In this document: piece by piece, positions 1-5,514 of the stretch | Layout of the letters: each line of letters begins with the position of its first letter | Position numbering within the stretch: position 1 is the first letter of the stretch | Source: Clostridia bacterium | GTDB lineage: Bacteria > Bacillota > Clostridia > Christensenellales > Pumilibacteraceae | Assembly (NCBI GenBank): GCA_017452405.1 | Contig: JAFTMM010000042.1 | Location: forward strand, 1-11,877 | DNA length: 11,877 nucleotides | Direction of reading: 5' to 3' | Made by a program: the position numbers and the translations under genes | The notes under the pieces: model-generated | What the model saw: only the letters and a program-made list of their open reading frames with translations | What the model was told of the DNA's origin: nothing | The model's database searches: none

Positions 1-209
1 CAAATAAGGTCAATATTCTTACTGGAAAGCTCAATATCTTTTTCGTCCCAATTGATCTTTTCGAAAACAACTTCTACACCGAGATCTTCAAATACTGCTT
101 TTGCAAGGTCAATATCAAAACCTTTGAGAGTCGCTCCACAAGCGGAAAATCCGATGCACGTTCCTACGAGCATTACGCTTGCAAGAAGTATAGTAAGTAA
201 TTTCTTCAT
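1..209 (-). CDS. Amino-acid ABC transporter substrate-binding lipoprotein, 3' part outside window, N-terminal strand missing
   Basis: This is the first 69 codons of a gene that continues past the left edge. An ATG at 209-207 follows AAGGAG at 224-219 with nine bases between. The start encodes a lipoprotein signal with lipobox FSAC (Cys24), so the product should be exported and lipid-anchored. After it come GFDIDLAKAVFEDLGVEVVF and an INWDEKDIEL...NIDLI segment. These match the part of family-3 solute-binding proteins (SBP_bac_3, polar amino acid uptake) that follows the first strand and helix. The odd point is that only about five residues separate Cys24 from GFDID. In the family this gap normally holds 20-30 residues, including the first beta strand and a ligand-contacting PPF/PPM-type loop. 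The gene could be an internal deletion or decaying copy, or a circular permutation with that strand at the unseen C-terminus. The family call is fairly firm, but function and intactness cannot be judged. Confidence 0.72.
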   Translation of the reverse strand, partial: MKKLLTILLASVMLVGTCIGFSACGATLKGFDIDLAKAVFEDLGVEVVFEKINWDEKDIELSSKNIDLI

Positions 210-241
210 GATAATATTCTCCTTTATTTATCTTATTTAAT

Positions 242-270
242 ACTTTACCACAGCAAAGCGATAAAGTAAA
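242..270 (-). promoter_or_regulatory. Candidate sigma-70 type promoter for the binding-protein gene
   Basis: On the minus strand TTTACT (270-265) and TAAAGT (247-242) are separated by exactly 17 bases. Each hexamer matches the vegetative consensus at four of six positions. The spacing and the location about 33 bases upstream of the ATG at 209 are right, but the match is only moderate in AT-rich DNA. Confidence 0.4.
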
Positions 271-330
271 GCAAAAAGGCGTGATTTTTGGTTTTTTGTT
301 GTTTTTCTTGCGCAAGCGTTGCTGGGAATA

Positions 331-408
331 GTCACACGCCCTCTGTCGCTTCGTGACTGATCCCTCCAAGAGAGCCTGAGATCCTATCGCTACGCTCCAG
401 AATGATTT
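331..408. repeat. Probable remnants of two dispersed intergenic repeats, back to back
   Basis: The stretch between azlD and the binding-protein gene does not look like ordinary spacer. Bases 331-376 read as a CCCTC...GTCGCTTCGTGAC...TCCCTCCAAGAGAGCC unit with a small hairpin (GTCGC TTC GTGAC, 344-356, one G-T pair). Bases 378-406 read GAGATCC...TCGCTACGCTC...GAATGA, which on the minus strand is TCATTCTGGAGCGTAGCGATAGGATCTC. From general knowledge both resemble intergenic repeats that occur in many copies in gut Clostridia and other bacteria. Imperfections suggest decayed copies. No second copy is present in this window, so repeat status depends on recall and not on an observed duplication. 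There is no clear intrinsic terminator for azlD here. Confidence 0.45.
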
Positions 409-420
409 GTGATAAAACTC

Positions 421-804
421 TTACGGCACGCCCGCCCCTTGAAGTATGAGTAATAAAATCAATACGGTTGCGGTGGCGCTCATGGCAACGGTAAAGAGTC
501 CGCGTTTAAAGAGCGCTAAAACTATTGCGACTACCGTTCCGCTAATGGTTGCTATAAGCACCGCAGTCGAGACTATTACTCCGCCGTCCGAAGTCGAATA
601 AATAATTTCGGGGAAAACCATTGCGGAAAGCACGCCGAAAGGTATGTAAGTGAGCATGGAGCGGATAAAGGTATTCTTAATTTTTTTACGGACAAGCACG
701 AGAGTGAGTACTCTGCATAGATACGTTACGACCGCCATTATTGCTATGCCTATAAGGAGTTTGGAAAGCTCAATCGGCATTTCCGTAGCAGAAATTATAT
801 TCAT
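421..804 (-). CDS. azlD: AzlD-type small membrane subunit of branched-chain amino acid exporter
   Basis: This 127-residue, very hydrophobic protein has about four membrane segments (roughly residues 13-35, 46-65, 70-92 and 95-122). It has the size and layout of AzlD (PF05437), including the conserved stretch from TYLCRVLTLVL to FIRSMLTYIPFGVLSAMVFP near the middle. AzlD is the small partner of AzlC; the pair exports branched-chain amino acids and analogues, as shown for azlCD in Bacillus subtilis (4-azaleucine resistance) and BrnFE in Corynebacterium. The ATG at 804 overlaps the azlC stop as ATGA. AGGAGG lies seven bases upstream inside the end of azlC, so translation is probably coupled. Family assignment is firm; the substrate is inferred from the family. 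Confidence 0.88.
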   Translation of the reverse strand: MNIISATEMPIELSKLLIGIAIMAVVTYLCRVLTLVLVRKKIKNTFIRSMLTYIPFGVLSAMVFPEIIYSTSDGGVIVSTAVLIATISGTVVAIVLALFKRGLFTVAMSATATVLILLLILQGAGVP

Positions 805-1562
805 ACGCTACCCTCCTCGCTAGTTTTTTCTTCCTCATTAGTCTTTTCTTTTTTATCGTACTCTTCCTCGTCACCGTCTTTTATCGGGAAAAGAAGCGCG
901 CCTACGCCTGCGCTAACTAATCCGCAAATTACGTACACCCAACCCTTAGAAAGCAGGTTAAGCCCGGGGATATAGAAGAACGCGCAACTCATTGCGACGG
1001 AAATAAGTACAACGAACGATATGGGCTTAGACGAACGACAAGGCGGAAGAACTATCGCCACGAACATAGCCGGAAGCGCAATGCCGAACGCCGTCATTAC
1101 TACTTCGGGGAGCACGTTACCGACGAGCGCACCGACTACTGTACCACCTACCCAGCCTACGAACGCCGTTATCTCCACGCCCATAAGATAGGAAAAAGTC
1201 AGTTCTTTGCGCTTGGCTACGGCTACGGCAAAGTTCTCGTCAGTCACGCCGAAAGCAATAATAAATCGCTGAGCAAGCGTGACTTTGGGCGAAAGAAGCT
1301 GTGACACCGTTACGCTCATCAGCGAATAACGGATATTAATAATAAGCATTGCAACGAACAGTTCAAGTAAGGTCGTTGAGCTTACCGCAAGTAGCTGAAT
1401 ACCGAGCGCCTGCCCCGAACCCGTATAGTTCGACAGTGACGTGATTATGGGCGACCAGACGGGAAAACCGTAACTTACCGTCGCAACGCCGAAAGCAATG
1501 GACACGGCAAAATAGCCGAGCGCTATGGGCACTGCGTCACGAGCTCCTGTTTTAAACGTCAA
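801..1562 (-). CDS. azlC: AzlC-type large membrane subunit of branched-chain amino acid exporter
   Basis: About 253 residues. The N-terminus, around RDAVPIALGYFAVSIAFGVA, is typical of AzlC (PF03591). It is followed by several further hydrophobic segments, and the N-S-L-M-S-V region lies in the first half. AzlC and the downstream azlD form an inner-membrane exporter of branched-chain amino acids. The open frame reaches a TTG at 1577, but that codon lies upstream of the ribosome site. The TTG at 1562, five bases after AGGAG (1572-1568), is the better start. The C-terminus carries a hydrophilic tail of about 28 residues rich in Glu and Lys (beginning KDGDEEEYDKKEK), which is unusual for the family and probably cytoplasmic. 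The gene has its own consensus promoter and forms a two-gene operon with azlD, which it overlaps by four bases. Confidence 0.87.
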   Translation of the reverse strand: MTFKTGARDAVPIALGYFAVSIAFGVATVSYGFPVWSPIITSLSNYTGSGQALGIQLLAVSSTTLLELFVAMLIINIRYSLMSVTVSQLLSPKVTLAQRFIIAFGVTDENFAVAVAKRKELTFSYLMGVEITAFVGWVGGTVVGALVGNVLPEVVMTAFGIALPAMFVAIVLPPCRSSKPISFVVLISVAMSCAFFYIPGLNLLSKGWVYVICGLVSAGVGALLFPIKDGDEEEYDKKEKTNEEEKTSEEGSV

Positions 1563-1567
1563 TCCTT

Positions 1568-1572
1568 CTCCT
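1568..1572 (-). promoter_or_regulatory. Ribosome binding site deciding the azlC start
   Basis: AGGAG sits five bases before the TTG at 1562-1560. A longer reading from the TTG at 1577 would place this purine-rich sequence inside the coding region and leave that codon without a site of its own. Confidence 0.6.
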
Positions 1573-1608
1573 CTCAATGTTTCGCCTCTTTGGATAAAAA
1601 TCTTATTT

Positions 1609-1637
1609 ATTATACGCTTTTACGCCTCTCTTGTCAA
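1609..1637 (-). promoter_or_regulatory. Consensus sigma-70/SigA promoter for azlCD
   Basis: On the minus strand TTGACA (1637-1632) and TATAAT (1614-1609) are both perfect hexamers with exactly 17 bases between them. The start codon at 1562 leaves an untranslated leader of about 40 bases. No clear operator repeat was recognised around it. Confidence 0.88.
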
Positions 1638-1640
1638 AGC

Positions 1641-1675
1641 AAAAAATCGGAAAAGTCGATGCTTTCCCGATTTTT
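1641..1675 (-). terminator. Intrinsic terminator at the end of the pst-pho operon
   Basis: Directly after the phoR stop the transcript can form a stem of about 14 pairs (AAAAATCGG-G-AAAG with CTTT-TCCGATTTTT, one G-U pair) around a six-base loop, ending in a U run. It sits only three bases before the azlC -35 box, so the two operons abut closely. The hairpin is A/T-rich on both sides. Confidence 0.8.
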
Positions 1676-1677
1676 AT

Positions 1678-3372
1678 TTAAGCCTTGTTGAATTTAACGG
1701 TAACTTGAGTGCCGACTCCTATCTCGCTTTGGATGGAAAGTTCGGCGTTATATAGCGCGCATATATGCTTGACTATCGCAAGTCCCAAGCCCGTACCACC
1801 CGTCTTTTTGGAACGAGATTTATCCACGCGATAGAAGCGCTCGCAAAGTCGGGGCAAATGTTCCTTCTCAATGCCTATACCACTGTCCTTTACGCTTAAA
1901 ACTACGGATTTATCTCCTTCCGTTATTTTAATATCTATCGTTCCGTTCGGTTTGTTGTAGTTTACGGCGTTACTGCAAAGGTTCTGAATAAGCTCGAACA
2001 TCTTTTTTCCGTCCGCTTTTACTCTACCCGTACCGCTCACGGTAGCAGTTACGTTCTTTTCCGCAAGCTGGGTGGCAAGCTCGGCTACGACTTCCTTTGC
2101 CGTATCTTCGAGATTAACCTCGCCAGACGTATCTTCGTCGATCTTGCCATCTAACCAACTGAGTTTGAGCATATCCGAAATAAGGCCGGACAGGCGCACG
2201 CTTTCCGCATAAATGCGCTCTAAATGCCTACGGGTAGACTCGTCACCGCCCCTCGCAATCATAATTTCGGCAAGCCCCATCATAGTCGTGAGCGGAGTTT
2301 TAAGCTCGTGCGAGGCGTTTGCGAAAAATTCTTCCTTTTGGCGCGCAAGCTCTTTTTCCTTCGTTACGTCCGAGAATATGAGTATACGCCCGATCTTGCC
2401 TTCCAGCATTTTACCAGTCGGTTTTCTTATTTCCACTCGAAGAATTTTATTTTCAAATTCAATATCAAAATTATCGTCATACGCAGTCGTTATCTTGTCA
2501 AGAAGCGCGTTATTATCTATTAAGAATACGAGATCTTTCGAAACAACCGTATCCTTACCTCCGAAAAGCTTGAGCGCGCTTCCGTTTACGAATACGATTT
2601 TGTGGTCGTCGGTGGTGGCTACTATCCCCTGCGAAACGCCGTCAAGTACTGCGTTCAGCTTTTCCCGTTCACGCTCTTCGCGCTTAATATGCGAAAGTGT
2701 TTTTGCGTTCAGTTCGTTGATTTCGTTATAAACCGAGAAAAACTCACTATCGTTCATTATAGGTTTTATAGGCTCGTAAGTTCCGCCGTTTACACTTTTA
2801 AGACTTTGACTTATATCGCTTATCTGCTTTGCTATACCAGACGAAAGCTTTCGAGTAAAAATGCCTGCGAGTACGGTTGCTACAACGAGAGCTATAACCA
2901 AAAACGGAATGGACGGAAGCACGTACGACGTCACTTCACTGCCCTTTATCGCTAGACGAACTACTACTTCTTCGCCGTTGTCGAGAGTAGTCAGAAGCGC
3001 GTAATAGGTCATATTACATTTAAAAGTTTCCGAGTAACGTTCTACCGTTCCAGGCGTGCCGGCAAGCGCAGACCGCACTTCTTCTCGGTCGGCGTGGTTT
3101 CCGAGCTGTGCGGACGTATCGCTATCGTAAAGCACGTCGCCGTTTGTTGACATAATCGTCACACGACATTCGTCGTTATTATAAAAAATCTGAAGCGAGG
3201 AATAATCATCGCTACTGTCAAGCAATGACGAAGCCATTTTCGTTTCGGCAACTAGGCGTTCATTTACGATGTTCTTACCGTTAACGTAAGAGATAATGAC
3301 ACTTGAAACGAATACGATTATTACCGAGAAAAATGCTATTGCCAAACTTCTTATAAATATTTTACGTTTCAT
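1678..3372 (-). CDS. phoR: PhoR-type membrane sensor histidine kinase
   Basis: A 564-residue sensor kinase. It has a membrane segment at about 8-30, an extracytoplasmic domain at 31-149 (with Cys69 and Cys119), a second membrane segment at 150-172, a HAMP-like linker, and a PAS domain at about 233-335. The dimerisation/phosphoacceptor helix has ANASHELKTPL (His355). The ATPase domain has the N-box around ELIQNLCSNAVNY (460-472), DSGIG (496-500), the F-box at 511-521 and GGTGLGLAIVK (525-535). All catalytic motifs look intact. The TM-loop-TM-HAMP-PAS-kinase layout and the position after phoU and phoP in a pst operon identify it as the phosphate-starvation sensor, which phosphorylates the response regulator encoded just upstream. 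Its ATG overlaps the phoP stop by four bases (ATGA), with AGG eight bases upstream. The kinase class is certain; phosphate control comes from context. Confidence 0.88.
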   Translation of the reverse strand: MKRKIFIRSLAIAFFSVIIVFVSSVIISYVNGKNIVNERLVAETKMASSLLDSSDDYSSLQIFYNNDECRVTIMSTNGDVLYDSDTSAQLGNHADREEVRSALAGTPGTVERYSETFKCNMTYYALLTTLDNGEEVVVRLAIKGSEVTSYVLPSIPFLVIALVVATVLAGIFTRKLSSGIAKQISDISQSLKSVNGGTYEPIKPIMNDSEFFSVYNEINELNAKTLSHIKREEREREKLNAVLDGVSQGIVATTDDHKIVFVNGSALKLFGGKDTVVSKDLVFLIDNNALLDKITTAYDDNFDIEFENKILRVEIRKPTGKMLEGKIGRILIFSDVTKEKELARQKEEFFANASHELKTPLTTMMGLAEIMIARGGDESTRRHLERIYAESVRLSGLISDMLKLSWLDGKIDEDTSGEVNLEDTAKEVVAELATQLAEKNVTATVSGTGRVKADGKKMFELIQNLCSNAVNYNKPNGTIDIKITEGDKSVVLSVKDSGIGIEKEHLPRLCERFYRVDKSRSKKTGGTGLGLAIVKHICALYNAELSIQSEIGVGTQVTVKFNKA

Positions 3373-4037
3373 TGTTCAAACCTGTATCCTATTCCACGGA
3401 CGGTGATAATGCAAGAGTCACTACCGCCTGCCGACTTGATTTTTTCGCGGACGGAGGCTACGTGCATATCCAGCGTTCGGGTTTCACCCATAAAGTTTTC
3501 ACCCCACACTTCGCGGAACAGCTCCTCGCGCTCTACCGTCATACCTGCTTTGCCTATAAGGATTTTCAACAGCTTGAACTCTTTGAGCGTCAGCTTTAAG
3601 TCCGTACCGTTGTAAAAGACCTTATAGGTGTTATTGTCAACTGAAAAACCTTTGACGTTCACTACGTAAAGGTTTGCCCTACGTAAGTTAGTCTTTACTC
3701 TCGCCATTAGTTCGAGAACGGAGAACGGTTTTGCCATATAGTCGTCCGCACCTTTATTCAATCCCTTGACGAAACTGATTTCGTCCGACTTGGCGCTTAC
3801 GATAATAACCGGCATCTTTTCGTCTATTTCACGAATTTTGGTCAGTATCGTATAGCCGTCCATATCCGGAAGCATTATATCGAGAATAACGAGGCTCGGA
3901 CGGCTTTTTTCAAACGCCCGTAGAAAATCCGTTCCGTTACCAAACAACCGAACGTTATAAACTCCGTCGAAAGCCCCCGAATAGACTTCCTGTATTCCTT
4001 CATCGTCTTCAACTACGTATATTAAGTCAAGATCCAT
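3369..4037 (-). CDS. phoP: PhoB/PhoP-type phosphate response regulator (OmpR family)
   Basis: A 222-residue two-domain regulator. The receiver domain (about 1-120) has acidic residues E10-D11-D12, phosphoacceptor Asp53 in ILDIMLPDMDG, Ser81 and Lys103 (KPF). The winged-helix DNA-binding domain (about 125-222) has TRTLDMHVASVREKI as recognition helix region and ends in RGIGYRF, as in PhoB/OmpR proteins. It should be phosphorylated by the kinase encoded next and bind direct repeats at phosphate-starvation promoters. The start overlaps the phoU stop by one base (TGATG), and no strong ribosome site lies at the usual distance, so translation is probably coupled to phoU. I call it PhoP by operon context; PhoB is the equivalent name in Gram-negatives. 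Confidence 0.88.
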   Translation of the reverse strand: MDLDLIYVVEDDEGIQEVYSGAFDGVYNVRLFGNGTDFLRAFEKSRPSLVILDIMLPDMDGYTILTKIREIDEKMPVIIVSAKSDEISFVKGLNKGADDYMAKPFSVLELMARVKTNLRRANLYVVNVKGFSVDNNTYKVFYNGTDLKLTLKEFKLLKILIGKAGMTVEREELFREVWGENFMGETRTLDMHVASVREKIKSAGGSDSCIITVRGIGYRFEQ

Positions 4038-4690
4038 CAGTATTTTACGTGTACTCCCGTTTCGTTATATTTAGTCCACTCGGCTACGTTTACCGCGTGG
4101 TCGCCTATTCTTTCGAGATATTTGGCAATCATCATCAGCTCGATCGCCTGATCGCCGTTTGCTCCATCTGCTTTTATAAGCGCGATAAGTTCGTTCTTTA
4201 CCGTAAGGAACAGTTCGTCCATACGGTCGTCTAGAGCAATTACTTCATCCGCTAACTTTTCATCACTCGCAATAAACGAGTTCACGCTTTCGCGCACCAT
4301 AGTGCAGGCAAGCTCGCCCATTTGCTCAATGTGCGTAAGCTCTTTGATATAAGGAGCGCCACCCAGCGTATATATTATTTCACCAATGTCCGAAGCCTGA
4401 TCTCCGAAACGCTCGATGTCCGCAATCATTTTAAGTGCAGTAGAAACTTCGCGGAAGTCCTTTGCGACCGGCTGTTGCTTGAGAAGAATACGCATACATT
4501 TCTTTTCAATGTCCATTTCGTATTCGTCTACTTGCTTATCCATTGCAACGACGCTTTTGCCGAGTTCAGGATTTCGTTCTTTAATTGCTCTAATTGCCGT
4601 TTCTATCATACTTTCGGTAAGACGGCACATTTTTACGAGCTCCGTTTTAAGAGCTTGAAGTTCTTCTTCAAATATCTTTCTGACCGACAT
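4037..4690 (-). CDS. phoU: PhoU phosphate-signalling protein
   Basis: A 217-residue, all-helical protein with two repeated PhoU domains (about 1-108 and 118-217). Each contains its metal-binding signature: DIERFGDQASD at 91-101 and LERIGDHAVN at 192-201. The KKCMRILLKQQPVAKDFR segment in the first repeat is also typical. PhoU is a peripheral cytoplasmic protein that connects the Pst transporter to the PhoR kinase and keeps the pho response off when phosphate is plentiful. The first codons, MSVRKIFEEELQALKTELVK, align with usual PhoU N-termini, so the ATG at 4690 is the expected start. GAGGTG lies just upstream. The 44-base gap before it contains a strong promoter candidate whose start point would fall only a few bases before the ATG. 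Confidence 0.92.
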   Translation of the reverse strand: MSVRKIFEEELQALKTELVKMCRLTESMIETAIRAIKERNPELGKSVVAMDKQVDEYEMDIEKKCMRILLKQQPVAKDFREVSTALKMIADIERFGDQASDIGEIIYTLGGAPYIKELTHIEQMGELACTMVRESVNSFIASDEKLADEVIALDDRMDELFLTVKNELIALIKADGANGDQAIELMMIAKYLERIGDHAVNVAEWTKYNETGVHVKY

Positions 4691-4701
4691 TTTACACCTC
4701 T

Positions 4702-4730
4702 ATTATATCATACCTTTTTTGTTTTTTCAA
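4702..4730 (-). promoter_or_regulatory. Internal promoter ahead of phoU-phoP-phoR
   Basis: On the minus strand TTGAAA (4730-4725) and a perfect TATAAT (4707-4702) are 17 bases apart in the only sizeable gap of the operon. This would let phoU, phoP and phoR be made at a basal level independent of pstS. The expected start point, near 4695, leaves only about five bases before the phoU ATG and would cut into the ribosome site, so transcripts from here may be nearly leaderless. Confidence 0.68.
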
Positions 4731-4734
4731 TAAA

Positions 4735-5511
4735 TTAACCGAATCTTCCCGTTATATACCTTTCCGTTCTTTCATCCTTAGGATCGTAGAATATATCGTC
4801 AGTGTTGCCGAACTCGATAAGTTCTCCTAAAAGGAAAAAACCCGTTTTGTCCGAAATACGCGTTGCCTGTTGCATATTATGCGTTACGATAACGATTGTC
4901 ATATCTTTTTTCAGCTCGTCACACAGCTCCTCGATTTTACCCGTTGATATCGGATCAAGCGCGCTCGTTGGTTCGTCCATTAAAAGAATCTTGGGCTTAA
5001 CCGCTAAGGCGCGAGCTATGCACAGTCTCTGTTGTTGTCCGCCCGAAAGACCGAGAGCCGATTTATTCAGGCGGTCTTTGAGCTCCTCCCACATTGCGGA
5101 GGCTTTGAGCGAAGTTTCCACAATCTCGTCAAGCAATGCGCGCTTGGTTATACCGAAAGTTCTCGGCCCGTACGCGATATTGTCGTATACGCTCATTGGG
5201 AACGGATTGGGCTTTTGGAAAACCATACCGACGTTTTTGCGTAGTTCGTTTACGTCGATTTTGCCGTAGACGTCTATGTCGCCGATTTTGAAGTCACCCT
5301 CTATTCTGCAACCGGGTACGAGGTCGTTCATGCGGTTAAAACATTTCAAAAAGGTGGATTTTCCGCAACCAGACGGACCTATGAACGCAGTCACCTGCTT
5401 TTCGGGGACTTCCATACATACTCCTTTTAACGCCTGAAAGTCGCCGTACCAGAGATTTGCGTCTTTGACCGAAATATTCTGTTTATATTCTTGATTTAAC
5501 TTATTTTTCAC
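4735..5511 (-). CDS. pstB: PstB phosphate ABC transporter ATP-binding protein
   Basis: A 258-residue ATPase with every ABC motif in place: Walker A GPSGCGKST (45-53), Q-loop VFQKPNPFPMSVYDNI beginning near 97, signature LSGGQQQR (155-162), Walker B KILLMDEPTSALDP (174-187) and switch histidine His211. FNRMNDL after Walker A, the PNPFPMS stretch and the C-terminal RYITGRFG are characteristic of PstB rather than other importers. Two copies should dock on the fused PstCA chain at the cytoplasmic face and power phosphate import. The start is a GTG at 5511, supported by AAGGAG eight bases upstream that overlaps the end of pstCA. Only three bases separate the two genes. Confidence 0.95.
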   Translation of the reverse strand: MKNKLNQEYKQNISVKDANLWYGDFQALKGVCMEVPEKQVTAFIGPSGCGKSTFLKCFNRMNDLVPGCRIEGDFKIGDIDVYGKIDVNELRKNVGMVFQKPNPFPMSVYDNIAYGPRTFGITKRALLDEIVETSLKASAMWEELKDRLNKSALGLSGGQQQRLCIARALAVKPKILLMDEPTSALDPISTGKIEELCDELKKDMTIVIVTHNMQQATRISDKTGFFLLGELIEFGNTDDIFYDPKDERTERYITGRFG

Positions 5512-5514
5512 TTC

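Noticed and set aside
307..316. Perfect palindrome CTTGCGCAAG as an azlD terminator or operator
   Set aside because: It is short, not followed by a U run in the azlD direction, and has no second copy; this is not enough to call a site.
115..369. An 84-codon minus-strand frame overlapping the binding-protein start
   Set aside because: It overlaps the lipoprotein leader in another frame and runs through the repeat-like stretch; the peptide shows no domain features.
1563..1577. Longer azlC beginning at the TTG at 1577
   Set aside because: The extra codons are the ribosome site itself; no other site lies upstream of 1577.
2213..2731. A 172-codon open frame on the plus strand
   Set aside because: It is antisense to the intact phoR kinase and low in recognisable motifs; serine-rich composition is typical of a complement shadow.
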